Part shown: positions 1 to 4,160 of the stretch, piece by piece
Position numbering within the stretch: the first letter of the stretch is position 1
How the letters are laid out: the number at the start of each line of letters is the position of its first letter
DNA from: an uncultured Microcaldota archaeon
GTDB taxonomy: Archaea > Micrarchaeota > Micrarchaeia > Anstonellales > Bilamarchaeaceae
Direction of reading: 5' to 3'
DNA: 9,057 nucleotides
Assembly (NCBI GenBank): GCA_903920925.1
Contig: CAIXOA010000142.1
Span: 1-9,057 of the forward strand
Made by a program: the position numbers and the translations under genes
The notes under the pieces: generated by a model
Database searches by the model: none
Told to the model about the DNA's origin: nothing
What the model saw: only the letters and a program-made list of their open reading frames with translations

Positions 1-882
1 ATGCATGCCTACCCTCATTATGTCCGCGGTCACAAGGTCCAGGCACTGGCTCCTGTTAGCGTCGTTTCCAATAACATCCGCCTTCGTGGTCCTGACCTTT
101 ATGGTCTTCCCGTCTCCCTGTATTCCTTCAGGTATTGCAATCTCAAATGTGGCCTCTTCGCTCACGATCGGTTTGTTTAGGGGTTCGCAGGTCGCGTCCT
201 CCCTGCCCGGGTCGTTCTCTTGACCGGTCTCGTGGATGGTCCGCTTGATATGCTCGTTGCCGTAGCCTGATGGAAAGTCCTCCTCTTCGGGAACCAGGCG
301 GTCAACGGTAGTGCACCAGTAGAACCCTTCGCTCTTGAATACCGCGTAAAGCTTGCCGGTCTCGTCCGGAATCAGCCCGCAGAGGGTTACCAGTATCTCT
401 CTGCCGTCCGCGAAAGTCACCTTCCATGAGCTTCCCGGCGTCGCGAAGAATGCCTCGGGGATGGAGTTGCCATCCTGGTCCTGTATGTTTGTCGCGACGT
501 TGCCCTCGGAGTCCACAATCTTGCAGAGCGCTCCGGTTGCGGTGACCGTTATCGCCTTCATTGTGTACTCCTCGCCGCCGAGCTTCACCACCATTCCGTC
601 GGTGAGCGCAGCCTCATCAAGCGCAAGGGTAGTCGTTCCAATCCTGATTACCCTGCCCTGCAGGTCGCTGCAGACTCCGGCAGGAGTATCGACCGGCGCA
701 ACATAAGGGGCGTTCGCTTCGCCGCCGCATGCAGTCAAAGCGCCGATGCCGGCAACTACAAGAAGTCTTGCAGGCCACCTCGCATTGGGCTTCTCTGCCC
801 GTATGTCCTTGATTTCCCGCACCTGCGGAGGCTTCGGTGCTTCCGTGTGCGCAATTGGTCTTCCAGTTTCGTTTGTCATCAT
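1..882 (-). CDS. Secreted or membrane-anchored Cys-containing protein of unknown function (3' end beyond window)
   Basis: I do not recognise the family. The minus strand is open from the ATG at 882 to base 1, giving 294 residues with no stop, so the C-terminus is outside the window. A charged, proline-containing region (residues 1-39) is followed by one hydrophobic stretch (about 40-51, LLVVAGIGALTA) ending in a lipobox-like L-T-A-C with Cys52, then GGE. This could be a lipoprotein signal or an uncleaved N-terminal anchor; the 39-residue leader is long for a signal peptide. The rest is polar with scattered cysteines (in GVCSD, GALCK, VTLCG, YWCTT, ATCEP and SQCLD contexts), consistent with an extracytoplasmic, disulfide-bonded domain. 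A second ATG lies at 879. The motif GGTGA sits at 885-889 and a minus-strand TATA box at 908-915. The gene diverges from the TrmI-like gene. Reading frame is well supported; function is unknown. Confidence 0.75.
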   Translation of the reverse strand, partial: MMTNETGRPIAHTEAPKPPQVREIKDIRAEKPNARWPARLLVVAGIGALTACGGEANAPYVAPVDTPAGVCSDLQGRVIRIGTTTLALDEAALTDGMVVKLGGEEYTMKAITVTATGALCKIVDSEGNVATNIQDQDGNSIPEAFFATPGSSWKVTFADGREILVTLCGLIPDETGKLYAVFKSEGFYWCTTVDRLVPEEEDFPSGYGNEHIKRTIHETGQENDPGREDATCEPLNKPIVSEEATFEIAIPEGIQGDGKTIKVRTTKADVIGNDANRSQCLDLVTADIMRVGMH

Positions 883-907
883 ATTCACCACTTACACAAA
901 TAGATAT

Positions 908-915
908 TATTTATA
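908..915 (-). promoter_or_regulatory. TATA box for the leftward gene starting at 882
   Basis: On the minus strand this reads TATAAATA. Its centre is about 26 bases before position 885, so transcription would begin 3 to 4 bases ahead of the ATG at 882, a nearly leaderless mRNA. It lies in an AT-rich divergent intergenic region. Confidence 0.6.
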
Positions 916-926
916 CCCACATAACA

Positions 927-934
927 TTTATAAA
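927..934 (+). promoter_or_regulatory. TATA box for the TrmI-like gene (leaderless)
   Basis: TTTATAAA is preceded by the A-rich ATAACA as a possible BRE. Its centre is 25 to 26 bases before the ATG at 956, the usual archaeal TATA-to-TSS distance, which predicts a leaderless transcript starting at the start codon. It also supports choosing 956 over upstream in-frame starts. Confidence 0.7.
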
Positions 935-955
935 CGTTGGTGTTTTTGTTATTTC

Positions 956-1528
956 ATGCAAAATTTGGAAATACGGATTCCGCACATCATGCGGAAACTC
1001 AGGCGCGGCCCGTCCGTCATGCTTCCCAAGGATGTGGGGATGATTGTCTCATATACGTGCCTGGGGAGGGACTCGTTGGTCGTGGATGCGGGCGCGGGGA
1101 CGGGCTTCAACGCGATAATGCTCGGAAGGATTGCAAAGAAGGTGGTTTCCTACGAGAGGAGGGAGGATTTCGCGAAGCTTGCGGCGGAGAACGTGAAAAG
1201 CCTCGGAATGAAGAACGTGAAGGTGAAGAACGCTGATATCATGGATGGGATAGAGGAGAAGGACCTGGACCTCATAACCTTGGACATGCCGGAGTCGGAA
1301 AAGGCGGTTCCGCTAGCGCATGCCGCGCTGAAGGAGGGAGGGTATTGCGTCGGCTACCTCCCTAACGTGGAGCAGGCGAAGGAATTCTTCCTGGAGGCGC
1401 AGAAATCCTTCAGGGAGGTCTTCATGCTGGAGAATATGGTTAGGGAATATGAAGTGCGGGACTTCGGCGTTAGGCCGAAGCATGTGGGGCTGATGCACAC
1501 GGCATACCTTGTGTTTGCCAGAAAATAG
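956..1528 (+). CDS. TrmI-like tRNA (adenine-N1)-methyltransferase, short form
   Basis: A 190-residue class I SAM methyltransferase of the TrmI/GCD14 type, which in archaea methylates N1 of A57/A58 in the tRNA T-loop. Visible motifs: RGPSVMLPKD at 17-26 (the segment that precedes the catalytic domain in TrmI), motif I VVDAGAGTG at 42-50, the acidic residue in SYERRE (E67) for SAM ribose, NAD at 92-94, motif IV LDMPES at 109-114, and the family-typical C-terminus KHVGLMHTAYLVFARK. The frame is open back to 746, but that stretch is antisense to the divergent gene and the TATA box at 927-934 fits the ATG at 956. TrmI proteins are usually about 250 residues with an N-terminal beta-barrel domain of about 70 residues; that domain is absent here. 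The gene ends only two bases before the TATA box of the tRNA-Ala unit. An unrelated small-molecule methyltransferase is possible but less likely. Confidence 0.82.
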   Translation: MQNLEIRIPHIMRKLRRGPSVMLPKDVGMIVSYTCLGRDSLVVDAGAGTGFNAIMLGRIAKKVVSYERREDFAKLAAENVKSLGMKNVKVKNADIMDGIEEKDLDLITLDMPESEKAVPLAHAALKEGGYCVGYLPNVEQAKEFFLEAQKSFREVFMLENMVREYEVRDFGVRPKHVGLMHTAYLVFARK

Positions 1529-1530
1529 TA

Positions 1531-1538
1531 TTATAAAA
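1531..1538 (+). promoter_or_regulatory. TATA box for the structured leader and tRNA-Ala(UGC) unit
   Basis: TTATAAAA lies directly after the TrmI-like stop codon. The expected start site is about 1560-1561, exactly where the first hairpin begins. No other AT-rich box is visible between here and the tRNA at 1649, so this appears to be the promoter for the whole unit. Confidence 0.6.
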
Positions 1539-1559
1539 AGAAGCGAGGAAGATTTTTGT

Positions 1560-1580
1560 TGAGGGCTCGGTTCGCCCTCA
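1560..1580 (+). ncRNA. 5' hairpin of the tRNA-Ala(UGC) leader
   Basis: TGAGGGC (1560-1566) pairs perfectly with GCCCTCA (1574-1580) around a 7-base loop TCGGTTC. It begins at the predicted transcription start and its last base, A1580, is also the first base of the following three-way junction, so the two helices would compete for it or stack end to end. Confidence 0.5.
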
Positions 1581-1646
1581 GGCCCATATATCTGCATCGC
1601 TATCGCGATGTCTGGCAAAGTTCAGTTGAACTTCGCCATCGGGCCT
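1578..1646 (+). ncRNA. Three-way-junction RNA element, copy 1
   Basis: Unrecognised structured element, also present at 1850-1918. Predicted helices: P1 AGGCCC (1580-1585) with GGGCCT (1641-1646); P2 GCATCGC (1594-1600) with GCGATGT (1605-1611), loop TATC; P3 T1613-C1623 with G1628-A1638, broken by one A-C mismatch (1617/1634), loop AGTT. Junction strands are ATATATCT (1586-1593), C1612 and TC (1639-1640). The plus strand is the likely sense because the outer P2 pair is G-U, which would be A-C on the other strand. The element ends two bases before tRNA-Ala(UGC), so it is either a leader of the pre-tRNA or a separate RNA released with it. It does not show hammerhead, box C/D or H/ACA signatures. 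Confidence 0.6.
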
Positions 1647-1648
1647 TC

Positions 1649-1720
1649 GGGCTCATAGCTCAGCAGTAGAGCGCTCGCCTTGCACGCGAGAGGCCGGGGG
1701 TGCGAATCCCCCTGAGTCCA
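1649..1720 (+). tRNA. tRNA-Ala, anticodon UGC
   Basis: A complete 72-nt cloverleaf: acceptor GGGCTCA/TGAGTCC with the alanine identity pair G3-U70 and discriminator A73; D stem GCTC/GAGC; anticodon stem CTCGC/GCGAG with loop CTTGCAC (UGC); variable region AGGCC; T stem GGGGG/CCCCC. There is no intron and the 3' CCA is not fully encoded. Two things are odd. The T-loop is TGCGAAT, with G where U55 is expected, and the D-loop is AGCAGTA, with A in place of G18. The gene follows a structured leader of about 88 nt instead of the few bases usual in archaea. Confidence 0.95.
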
Positions 1721-1731
1721 TGGTCAAAAAC

Positions 1732-1763
1732 GCGGAGGGGGTAACAACCCCCTCGCTATTTTT
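1732..1763 (+). terminator. Hairpin plus T-run after tRNA-Ala(UGC)
   Basis: GCGGAGGGGG (1732-1741) pairs with CCCCCTCGC (1748-1756) with one bulged G, around the loop TAACAA. It is followed by TATTTTT, so it resembles an intrinsic terminator for the tRNA transcript. The T-run is also the left arm of the adjacent palindrome. Confidence 0.5.
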
Positions 1764-1776
1764 CCCGCGGGAAAAA
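1759..1776. repeat. Perfect 18-bp palindrome
   Basis: TTTTTCCCGCGGGAAAAA equals its own reverse complement. As RNA it could form a 7-bp stem with loop CGCG; as DNA it would be a symmetric protein site. It lies inside the gene-free stretch after tRNA-Ala(UGC). Confidence 0.6.
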
Positions 1777-1783
1777 TGCGCAC

Positions 1784-1803
1784 AGTTTCGCTGTTGCGAA
1801 ACT
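1784..1803 (+). ncRNA. 8-bp hairpin in the gene-free stretch
   Basis: AGTTTCGC (1784-1791) pairs perfectly with GCGAAACT (1796-1803) around the loop TGTT. It is the third stem in a row after tRNA-Ala(UGC). The strand is uncertain, since both strands can fold. Confidence 0.4.
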
Positions 1804-1849
1804 ATTGCCCCATTTTTAGACGTCATTCTGACCCTCCCCTTCTTTGCTT

Positions 1850-1918
1850 TCAGCCCCATATATCTGCATCGCTTCGCGATGTCTGGCGAAGTTCACCGGA
1901 ACTTCACCATCGGGGCTG
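1850..1918 (+). ncRNA. Three-way-junction RNA element, copy 2
   Basis: Homologous to 1578-1646 with 7 substitutions and one indel in about 69 positions. P1 is CAGCCCC (1851-1857) with GGGGCTG (1912-1918), where the G-C pair of copy 1 (1582/1644) has become C-G (1854/1915), a compensatory change. P2 is GCATCGC (1866-1872) with GCGATGT (1876-1882), loop shortened to TTC. P3 runs T1884-C1894 with G1899-A1909, loop ACCG. In P3 the mismatch has moved one step: C-G then A-C in copy 1, C-A then G-C here. The junction strands ATATATCT, C and TC are identical. No strong promoter is visible; TTTTTAGA at 1813-1820 is a weak TATA candidate. This copy is not joined to a tRNA: about 125 bases separate it from tRNA-Trp. 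Confidence 0.6.
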
Positions 1919-2009
1919 AAACCAAACACTTCACTTTGAAACTCTTTGGACGTACTCCTTACGCACTTTGTTATGTTCTAATGATTTTCCCTCGAACTAA
2001 CGCACCATC
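1919..2009. other. Intergenic stretch with no recognised feature
   Basis: Between the second three-way-junction element and the tRNA-Trp promoter I see no credible gene, strong hairpin or repeat. A frame open across 1720-2031 on the plus strand starts inside a tRNA and crosses the structured RNAs, so I do not call it. Confidence 0.5.
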
Positions 2010-2017
2010 TTTAAAAA
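2010..2017 (+). promoter_or_regulatory. TATA box for tRNA-Trp
   Basis: TTTAAAAA has its centre about 26 bases before position 2040, giving a leader of about 4 bases before the tRNA at 2044. This is the normal archaeal tRNA arrangement and contrasts with tRNA-Ala(UGC). Confidence 0.65.
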
Positions 2018-2043
2018 CTTATTATGAGTAATCCTTTTCTCGC

Positions 2044-2133
2044 GGGGCTGTGGCGTAACTTGGTAGCGTGGCAGGCTCCAGGTCCCTCGGAAGAGGAAAC
2101 CTGCATGTTAGGGTTCAAATCCCTACAGCCCCA
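2044..2133 (+). tRNA. tRNA-Trp, anticodon CCA, with a 17-nt intron (about 2082-2098)
   Basis: Acceptor GGGGCTG/CAGCCCC with discriminator A73; D stem GCGT/GCGT with two G-U pairs; D-loop AACTTGGTA with normal G18-G19; anticodon stem GCAGG (2071-2075) with CCTGC (2100-2104); T stem TAGGG/CCCTA with normal loop TTCAAAT. Between the anticodon-stem strands are 24 bases where 7 are expected, so 17 are intronic. Placing the intron after position 37 gives the mature loop CTCCAGA and intron 2082-2098; boundaries could shift by one or two bases. The intron can form CCTC-GGAA-GAGG, a 4-bp stem with a GNRA loop. A classical bulge-helix-bulge is only partly formed. Removal would need the archaeal splicing endonuclease and RtcB ligase, whose partner archease is encoded at 4161. 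Confidence 0.88.
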
Positions 2134-2134
2134 A

Positions 2135-2165
2135 TCCGGCTTCCAGCAGACAGCTGGCTTCCGGA
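2135..2165 (+). ncRNA. Hairpin directly after tRNA-Trp
   Basis: TCCGG pairs with CCGGA and, further in, CCAGC pairs with GCTGG around loop AGACA. The two helices are separated by a symmetric CTT/CTT internal loop. It starts two bases after the tRNA 3' end. It may help end tRNA-Trp transcription or processing, although no T-run follows. Confidence 0.45.
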
Positions 2166-2177
2166 AGCGCAATCAGG

Positions 2178-2190
2178 AAAGGTTAAAAAC
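2178..2190 (+). promoter_or_regulatory. BRE and TATA box for rpoK
   Basis: AAAGG (2178-2182) precedes TTAAAAAC (2183-2190). The expected start site is about 2212, giving a leader of about 17 bases that contains the Shine-Dalgarno-like AAAGGTG (2217-2223 region) before the ATG at 2229. Confidence 0.6.
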
Positions 2191-2228
2191 GGTAGCGGAC
2201 AAAATTTCTTCAGCTAAAGGTGCAGGCT

Positions 2229-2405
2229 ATGGCTTCTCAAACACTCAATAATTTCGAGCTCGCGAGGCTCATGGGCGCAAGGGCGCTCCAGCTTTCGTTG
2301 GGCGCGCCTCCGCTCATAAAGGCGGAGCCGACGATGGCGTTTCTCGACGTGGCGAGGCAGGAGTTCGAAAAGGGAGTAATCCCACTTGCGGTATCGAAGG
2401 AATAA
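2229..2405 (+). CDS. rpoK: DNA-directed RNA polymerase subunit K (Rpb6/omega homologue)
   Basis: A 58-residue protein matching RpoK, the small subunit that clamps the largest polymerase subunit and aids assembly. The diagnostic block is ELARLMGARALQLSLGAPPL (residues 10-29), followed by the C-terminal DVARQEFEKGVIPLAV segment. Length is normal for archaeal RpoK (about 55-60). The ATG at 2229 is preferred over an in-frame GTG at 2220 because AGGTG sits about 7 bases upstream of it. It is flanked by tRNA genes, and tRNA-Ala(CGC) begins 12 bases after its stop, which suggests a shared transcript. Confidence 0.95.
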   Translation: MASQTLNNFELARLMGARALQLSLGAPPLIKAEPTMAFLDVARQEFEKGVIPLAVSKE

Positions 2406-2417
2406 TTTTATTTCCCC

Positions 2418-2489
2418 GGGCTTGTAGCTCAGCAGCAGAGCGCTCCGTTCGCATCGGAGAGGCCGGGGGTGCGAATCCCCCCAAGTCCA
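2418..2489 (+). tRNA. tRNA-Ala, anticodon CGC
   Basis: A complete 72-nt cloverleaf: acceptor GGGCTTG/CAAGTCC with G3-U70 and A73; D stem GCTC/GAGC; anticodon stem CTCCG/CGGAG with loop TTCGCAT (CGC); T stem GGGGG/CCCCC. No intron and no encoded CCA. As in the UGC isoacceptor, the T-loop is TGCGAAT (G55) and the D-loop is AGCAGCA (A18). It starts 12 bases after the rpoK stop with no TATA box at the expected distance, so it is probably processed out of the rpoK transcript. Confidence 0.94.
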
Positions 2490-2506
2490 TATTTATTCTA
2501 TTTTTA
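2490..2506 (+). terminator. T-rich termination region after tRNA-Ala(CGC)
   Basis: The tRNA is followed at once by TATTTATTCTATTTTT, the T-rich type of signal that ends many archaeal transcripts. No stem precedes it other than the tRNA itself. Confidence 0.4.
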
Positions 2507-2543
2507 TGCACCAAAAAATAAGGAATTATCACCTCGGAGACCA

Positions 2544-2559
2544 TGTAACCATGGTTACA
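2544..2559. repeat. 16-bp palindrome, copy 1
   Basis: TGTAACCATGGTTACA is a perfect palindrome lying between tRNA-Ala(CGC) and the zinc-ribbon gene. A copy with a single difference (C to T) occurs at 4561-4576. It could be an operator-like DNA site or a short hairpin. Confidence 0.55.
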
Positions 2560-2616
2560 AGTTGTGTCTTTTCCTCAACTTTTGTTCAAAAAAAAGTCAG
2601 ACGTTAAATTGAATTC

Positions 2617-2624
2617 TTTTAAAA
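2617..2624 (+). promoter_or_regulatory. TATA box for the zinc-ribbon gene
   Basis: TTTTAAAA has its centre about 26 bases before 2646, so the mRNA would start roughly 10 bases before the ATG at 2656. GGTG at 2645-2648 could act as a ribosome binding site. Confidence 0.5.
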
Positions 2625-2655
2625 CCATCATGTGTATACTTTGCGGTGCGTTCCG

Positions 2656-2769
2656 ATGACCGCGGATGAGAAGATAAGGAAAGGCGTTTGCCCTGTTTGC
2701 GATTCGACCCTGGTCTTTCAGGAAGGCTGCAAGGCCTGCTTCTCCTGCGGCTGGGAAGCCTGCAGCTGA
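2656..2769 (+). CDS. Small stand-alone zinc-ribbon protein (37 residues)
   Basis: A microprotein dominated by cysteines: CPVC at 12-15, C25, then CFSCGW at 28-33 and C36. The pattern, with the linker STLVFQEGC, resembles the C-terminal zinc ribbon of adenosylcobalamin-dependent ribonucleotide reductase (NrdJ), but here it stands alone with only an 11-residue basic N-terminus. It probably binds one Zn; partner and role are unknown. The ATG at 2656 fits the TATA box at 2617-2624 and a GGTG upstream; in-frame GTG and TTG codons at 2632 and 2641 lie upstream of or too near the predicted start site. Its last 52 bases overlap, tail to tail, with the DHH gene on the other strand. Gene reality is supported by the Cys pattern and promoter, not by length. 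Confidence 0.68.
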   Translation: MTADEKIRKGVCPVCDSTLVFQEGCKACFSCGWEACS

Positions 2770-4109
2770 TTGATGACCTCTTCCAGCACCTCTTTCGTAT
2801 ATCCCCTCCTTATCTTGAGTGATGCCGCACGCCCGTGCCCGCCGCCTCCCTCTATGAAGCTCCCCATCTTTGCCTTCACTATCTCTATGATCTTGACCGC
2901 GGTTATCCCGCGCAGCACCGCGTCCTCGTTTAGCCTGAAGGAGATCCCCCCCTCCCAGAAACCCAGGACAACCACCGCGCCCTCGTGCATCACCAATTCA
3001 AATGCGCGAGAAGTGAGCTTTCCTTTTCCCGGGAATTCCCTGGCGTTCACCTTCTCGAAGTCCACGGTATAGACGGCAACGGGGCCCTCGATTCTCTTCT
3101 TCATCATGCGCCCCACTTCCTCCTTCACGCGCTCCATCCTCTCCCGCGCCTGGAAAAGAATCGAGGCATAAAGCTCCTTCTCGCCCATCGCATGCTCGTA
3201 GAACTCCAGGCGGTTCCCGAACTCCGCATAGGTGGCCATGTAATCTATCACCAGCGCCCTCTCCCTGTCCTCGTCGGAAAGGGGCATTATCCCGCTCTTG
3301 TCACCCGCGCACGCAATCCTGGCGAGGTGCTCCACTTCCTTTTTCCCGCATGCCCGCGCCACTTCGCAGCAGAGGTATCCCGCGGGATAGGTGGATGCCT
3401 CCTCCTCTTCGCTAACCGCCCACGGGCTGAGGAATGCGGAGCAGAATTTCTCCACCCCTTTTTCAGGAGGGTGATGGTCGATTAGCATTATCTCCGCCCC
3501 TCCCGCCTTCAGTATCTCCAGCCCCTCCCTGCTCTCCCCGCTGCTTCCGCAGTCCACAATCACGACTAGCGGGCTCCTCTCGTACCTTATCACGTTCACG
3601 TCGCGCATCGCGTCCGCGACGCGGTAGACCGCGGAGTTCTGCTGGTGCGTCTGCGCATTCCCGATCACCTGTATCAGCGCAAGCGCACCGGAAACGCCGT
3701 CCGCATCGTTGTGGAATTTAAGAAGTATGAACCTCCCGAGCTTCCTGGCGGCGAGCAGCTTCCTCCCGGCCAGCTCTATCCGCTCCCGCAATTTTTCCAT
3801 CAATCCGTCCGCAAGCAATTTCTCCCTCTGCACCTCCGCGTTCTCCTCGGCCCTGCGCAGCACAGCCAGATACGCCTCCGGCTTCCGTTCCATCCTGTCC
3901 GGCTTAAGCACGAAGAAGCCGTGGCCGCTGGCCACGGTTCCGCCCACCGAATACGCATCCCCTATCTTGTAGAACTCGCGGGAGTGCATCTCCAATTCCC
4001 CTTCGCCGTCGGTAAGGGTATAGATGGTATGCTCCTTTCCCCTCTTCGCCGAGGAGACCACGCACTCTGCCTCCACGCGCTTCCCTTCGCCAAGATTCCT
4101 GAAGCCCAT
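2718..4109 (-). CDS. RecJ-like DHH-family phosphoesterase with N-terminal OB-type domain
   Basis: A 463-residue protein of the DHH phosphoesterase superfamily, which hydrolyses phosphodiester bonds in single-stranded nucleic acids or small nucleotides with Mn2+. Seen: an N-terminal beta-rich segment (about 10-75) resembling an OB fold; a charged helical linker (about 76-125); DHH motif I HNDADG (133-138); the acidic VDCGSS (D186); the signature DHH (211-213) in LIDHHPP; GD (269-270); and the DHHA1 substrate motif GGGGHGRAA (421-429). The architecture resembles archaeal RecJ-like proteins such as GAN, but I cannot say whether DNA or RNA is the substrate. The frame extends to 4181; I choose the ATG at 4109 because the upstream part is antisense to archease, and a minus-strand TATA-like TTTAATTA (4130-4137) predicts a start site at about 4108. 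The tail after about residue 448 (QLQASQPQEKQALQPS) overlies the zinc-ribbon gene and lacks domain features. Confidence 0.85.
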   Translation of the reverse strand: MGFRNLGEGKRVEAECVVSSAKRGKEHTIYTLTDGEGELEMHSREFYKIGDAYSVGGTVASGHGFFVLKPDRMERKPEAYLAVLRRAEENAEVQREKLLADGLMEKLRERIELAGRKLLAARKLGRFILLKFHNDADGVSGALALIQVIGNAQTHQQNSAVYRVADAMRDVNVIRYERSPLVVIVDCGSSGESREGLEILKAGGAEIMLIDHHPPEKGVEKFCSAFLSPWAVSEEEEASTYPAGYLCCEVARACGKKEVEHLARIACAGDKSGIMPLSDEDRERALVIDYMATYAEFGNRLEFYEHAMGEKELYASILFQARERMERVKEEVGRMMKKRIEGPVAVYTVDFEKVNAREFPGKGKLTSRAFELVMHEGAVVVLGFWEGGISFRLNEDAVLRGITAVKIIEIVKAKMGSFIEGGGGHGRAASLKIRRGYTKEVLEEVINQLQASQPQEKQALQPS

Positions 4110-4129
4110 GCATCCATGTTGTCCCGAAT

Positions 4130-4139
4130 AATTAAAAAA
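4130..4139. promoter_or_regulatory. Shared divergent TATA region for the DHH gene and archease
   Basis: On the plus strand TTAAAAAA (4132-4139) is centred about 26 bases before the archease ATG at 4161. On the minus strand TTTAATTA (4137-4130) is centred about 25 bases before the DHH ATG at 4109. One AT-rich block therefore appears to serve two leaderless divergent genes and may couple their expression. Confidence 0.55.
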
Positions 4140-4160
4140 GCAAAAAGGATAGATGCAATC

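Noticed and set aside
746..955. In-frame upstream extension of the TrmI-like gene
   Set aside because: It is antisense to the start of the divergent gene, contains no TrmI N-terminal domain features, and lies upstream of the TATA box at 927-934.
1580..1646. Hammerhead ribozyme or purine riboswitch
   Set aside because: The size and three-way junction are similar, but the hammerhead core (CUGAUGA and GAAA) and the purine-aptamer junction and loop-loop contacts are absent.
1653..1859. 68-codon minus-strand frame, and the similar one at 2314-2544
   Set aside because: Both read antisense through a tRNA-Ala gene and share the same tRNA-derived peptide (GGFAPPAS), a known artefact.
1720..2031. 103-codon plus-strand frame
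   Set aside because: It starts at the last base of a tRNA and crosses a terminator, palindrome, hairpin and three-way-junction element; the translation shows no domain-like features.
1529..2043. Box C/D or H/ACA guide RNA
   Set aside because: I found no paired RUGAUGA and CUGA boxes, and no ACA at the 3' end of the three-way-junction elements.
2630..2659. Nine-codon frame MCILCGAFR overlapping the zinc-ribbon start as ATGA
   Set aside because: It has a CxxC by chance and would begin before the predicted transcription start; too short to support.
2985..3485. Long plus-strand frames opposite the DHH gene and opposite the folate operon
   Set aside because: They are shadows of GC-rich minus-strand genes with clear motifs, and their translations are rich in Arg, Pro and Ser without any domain.
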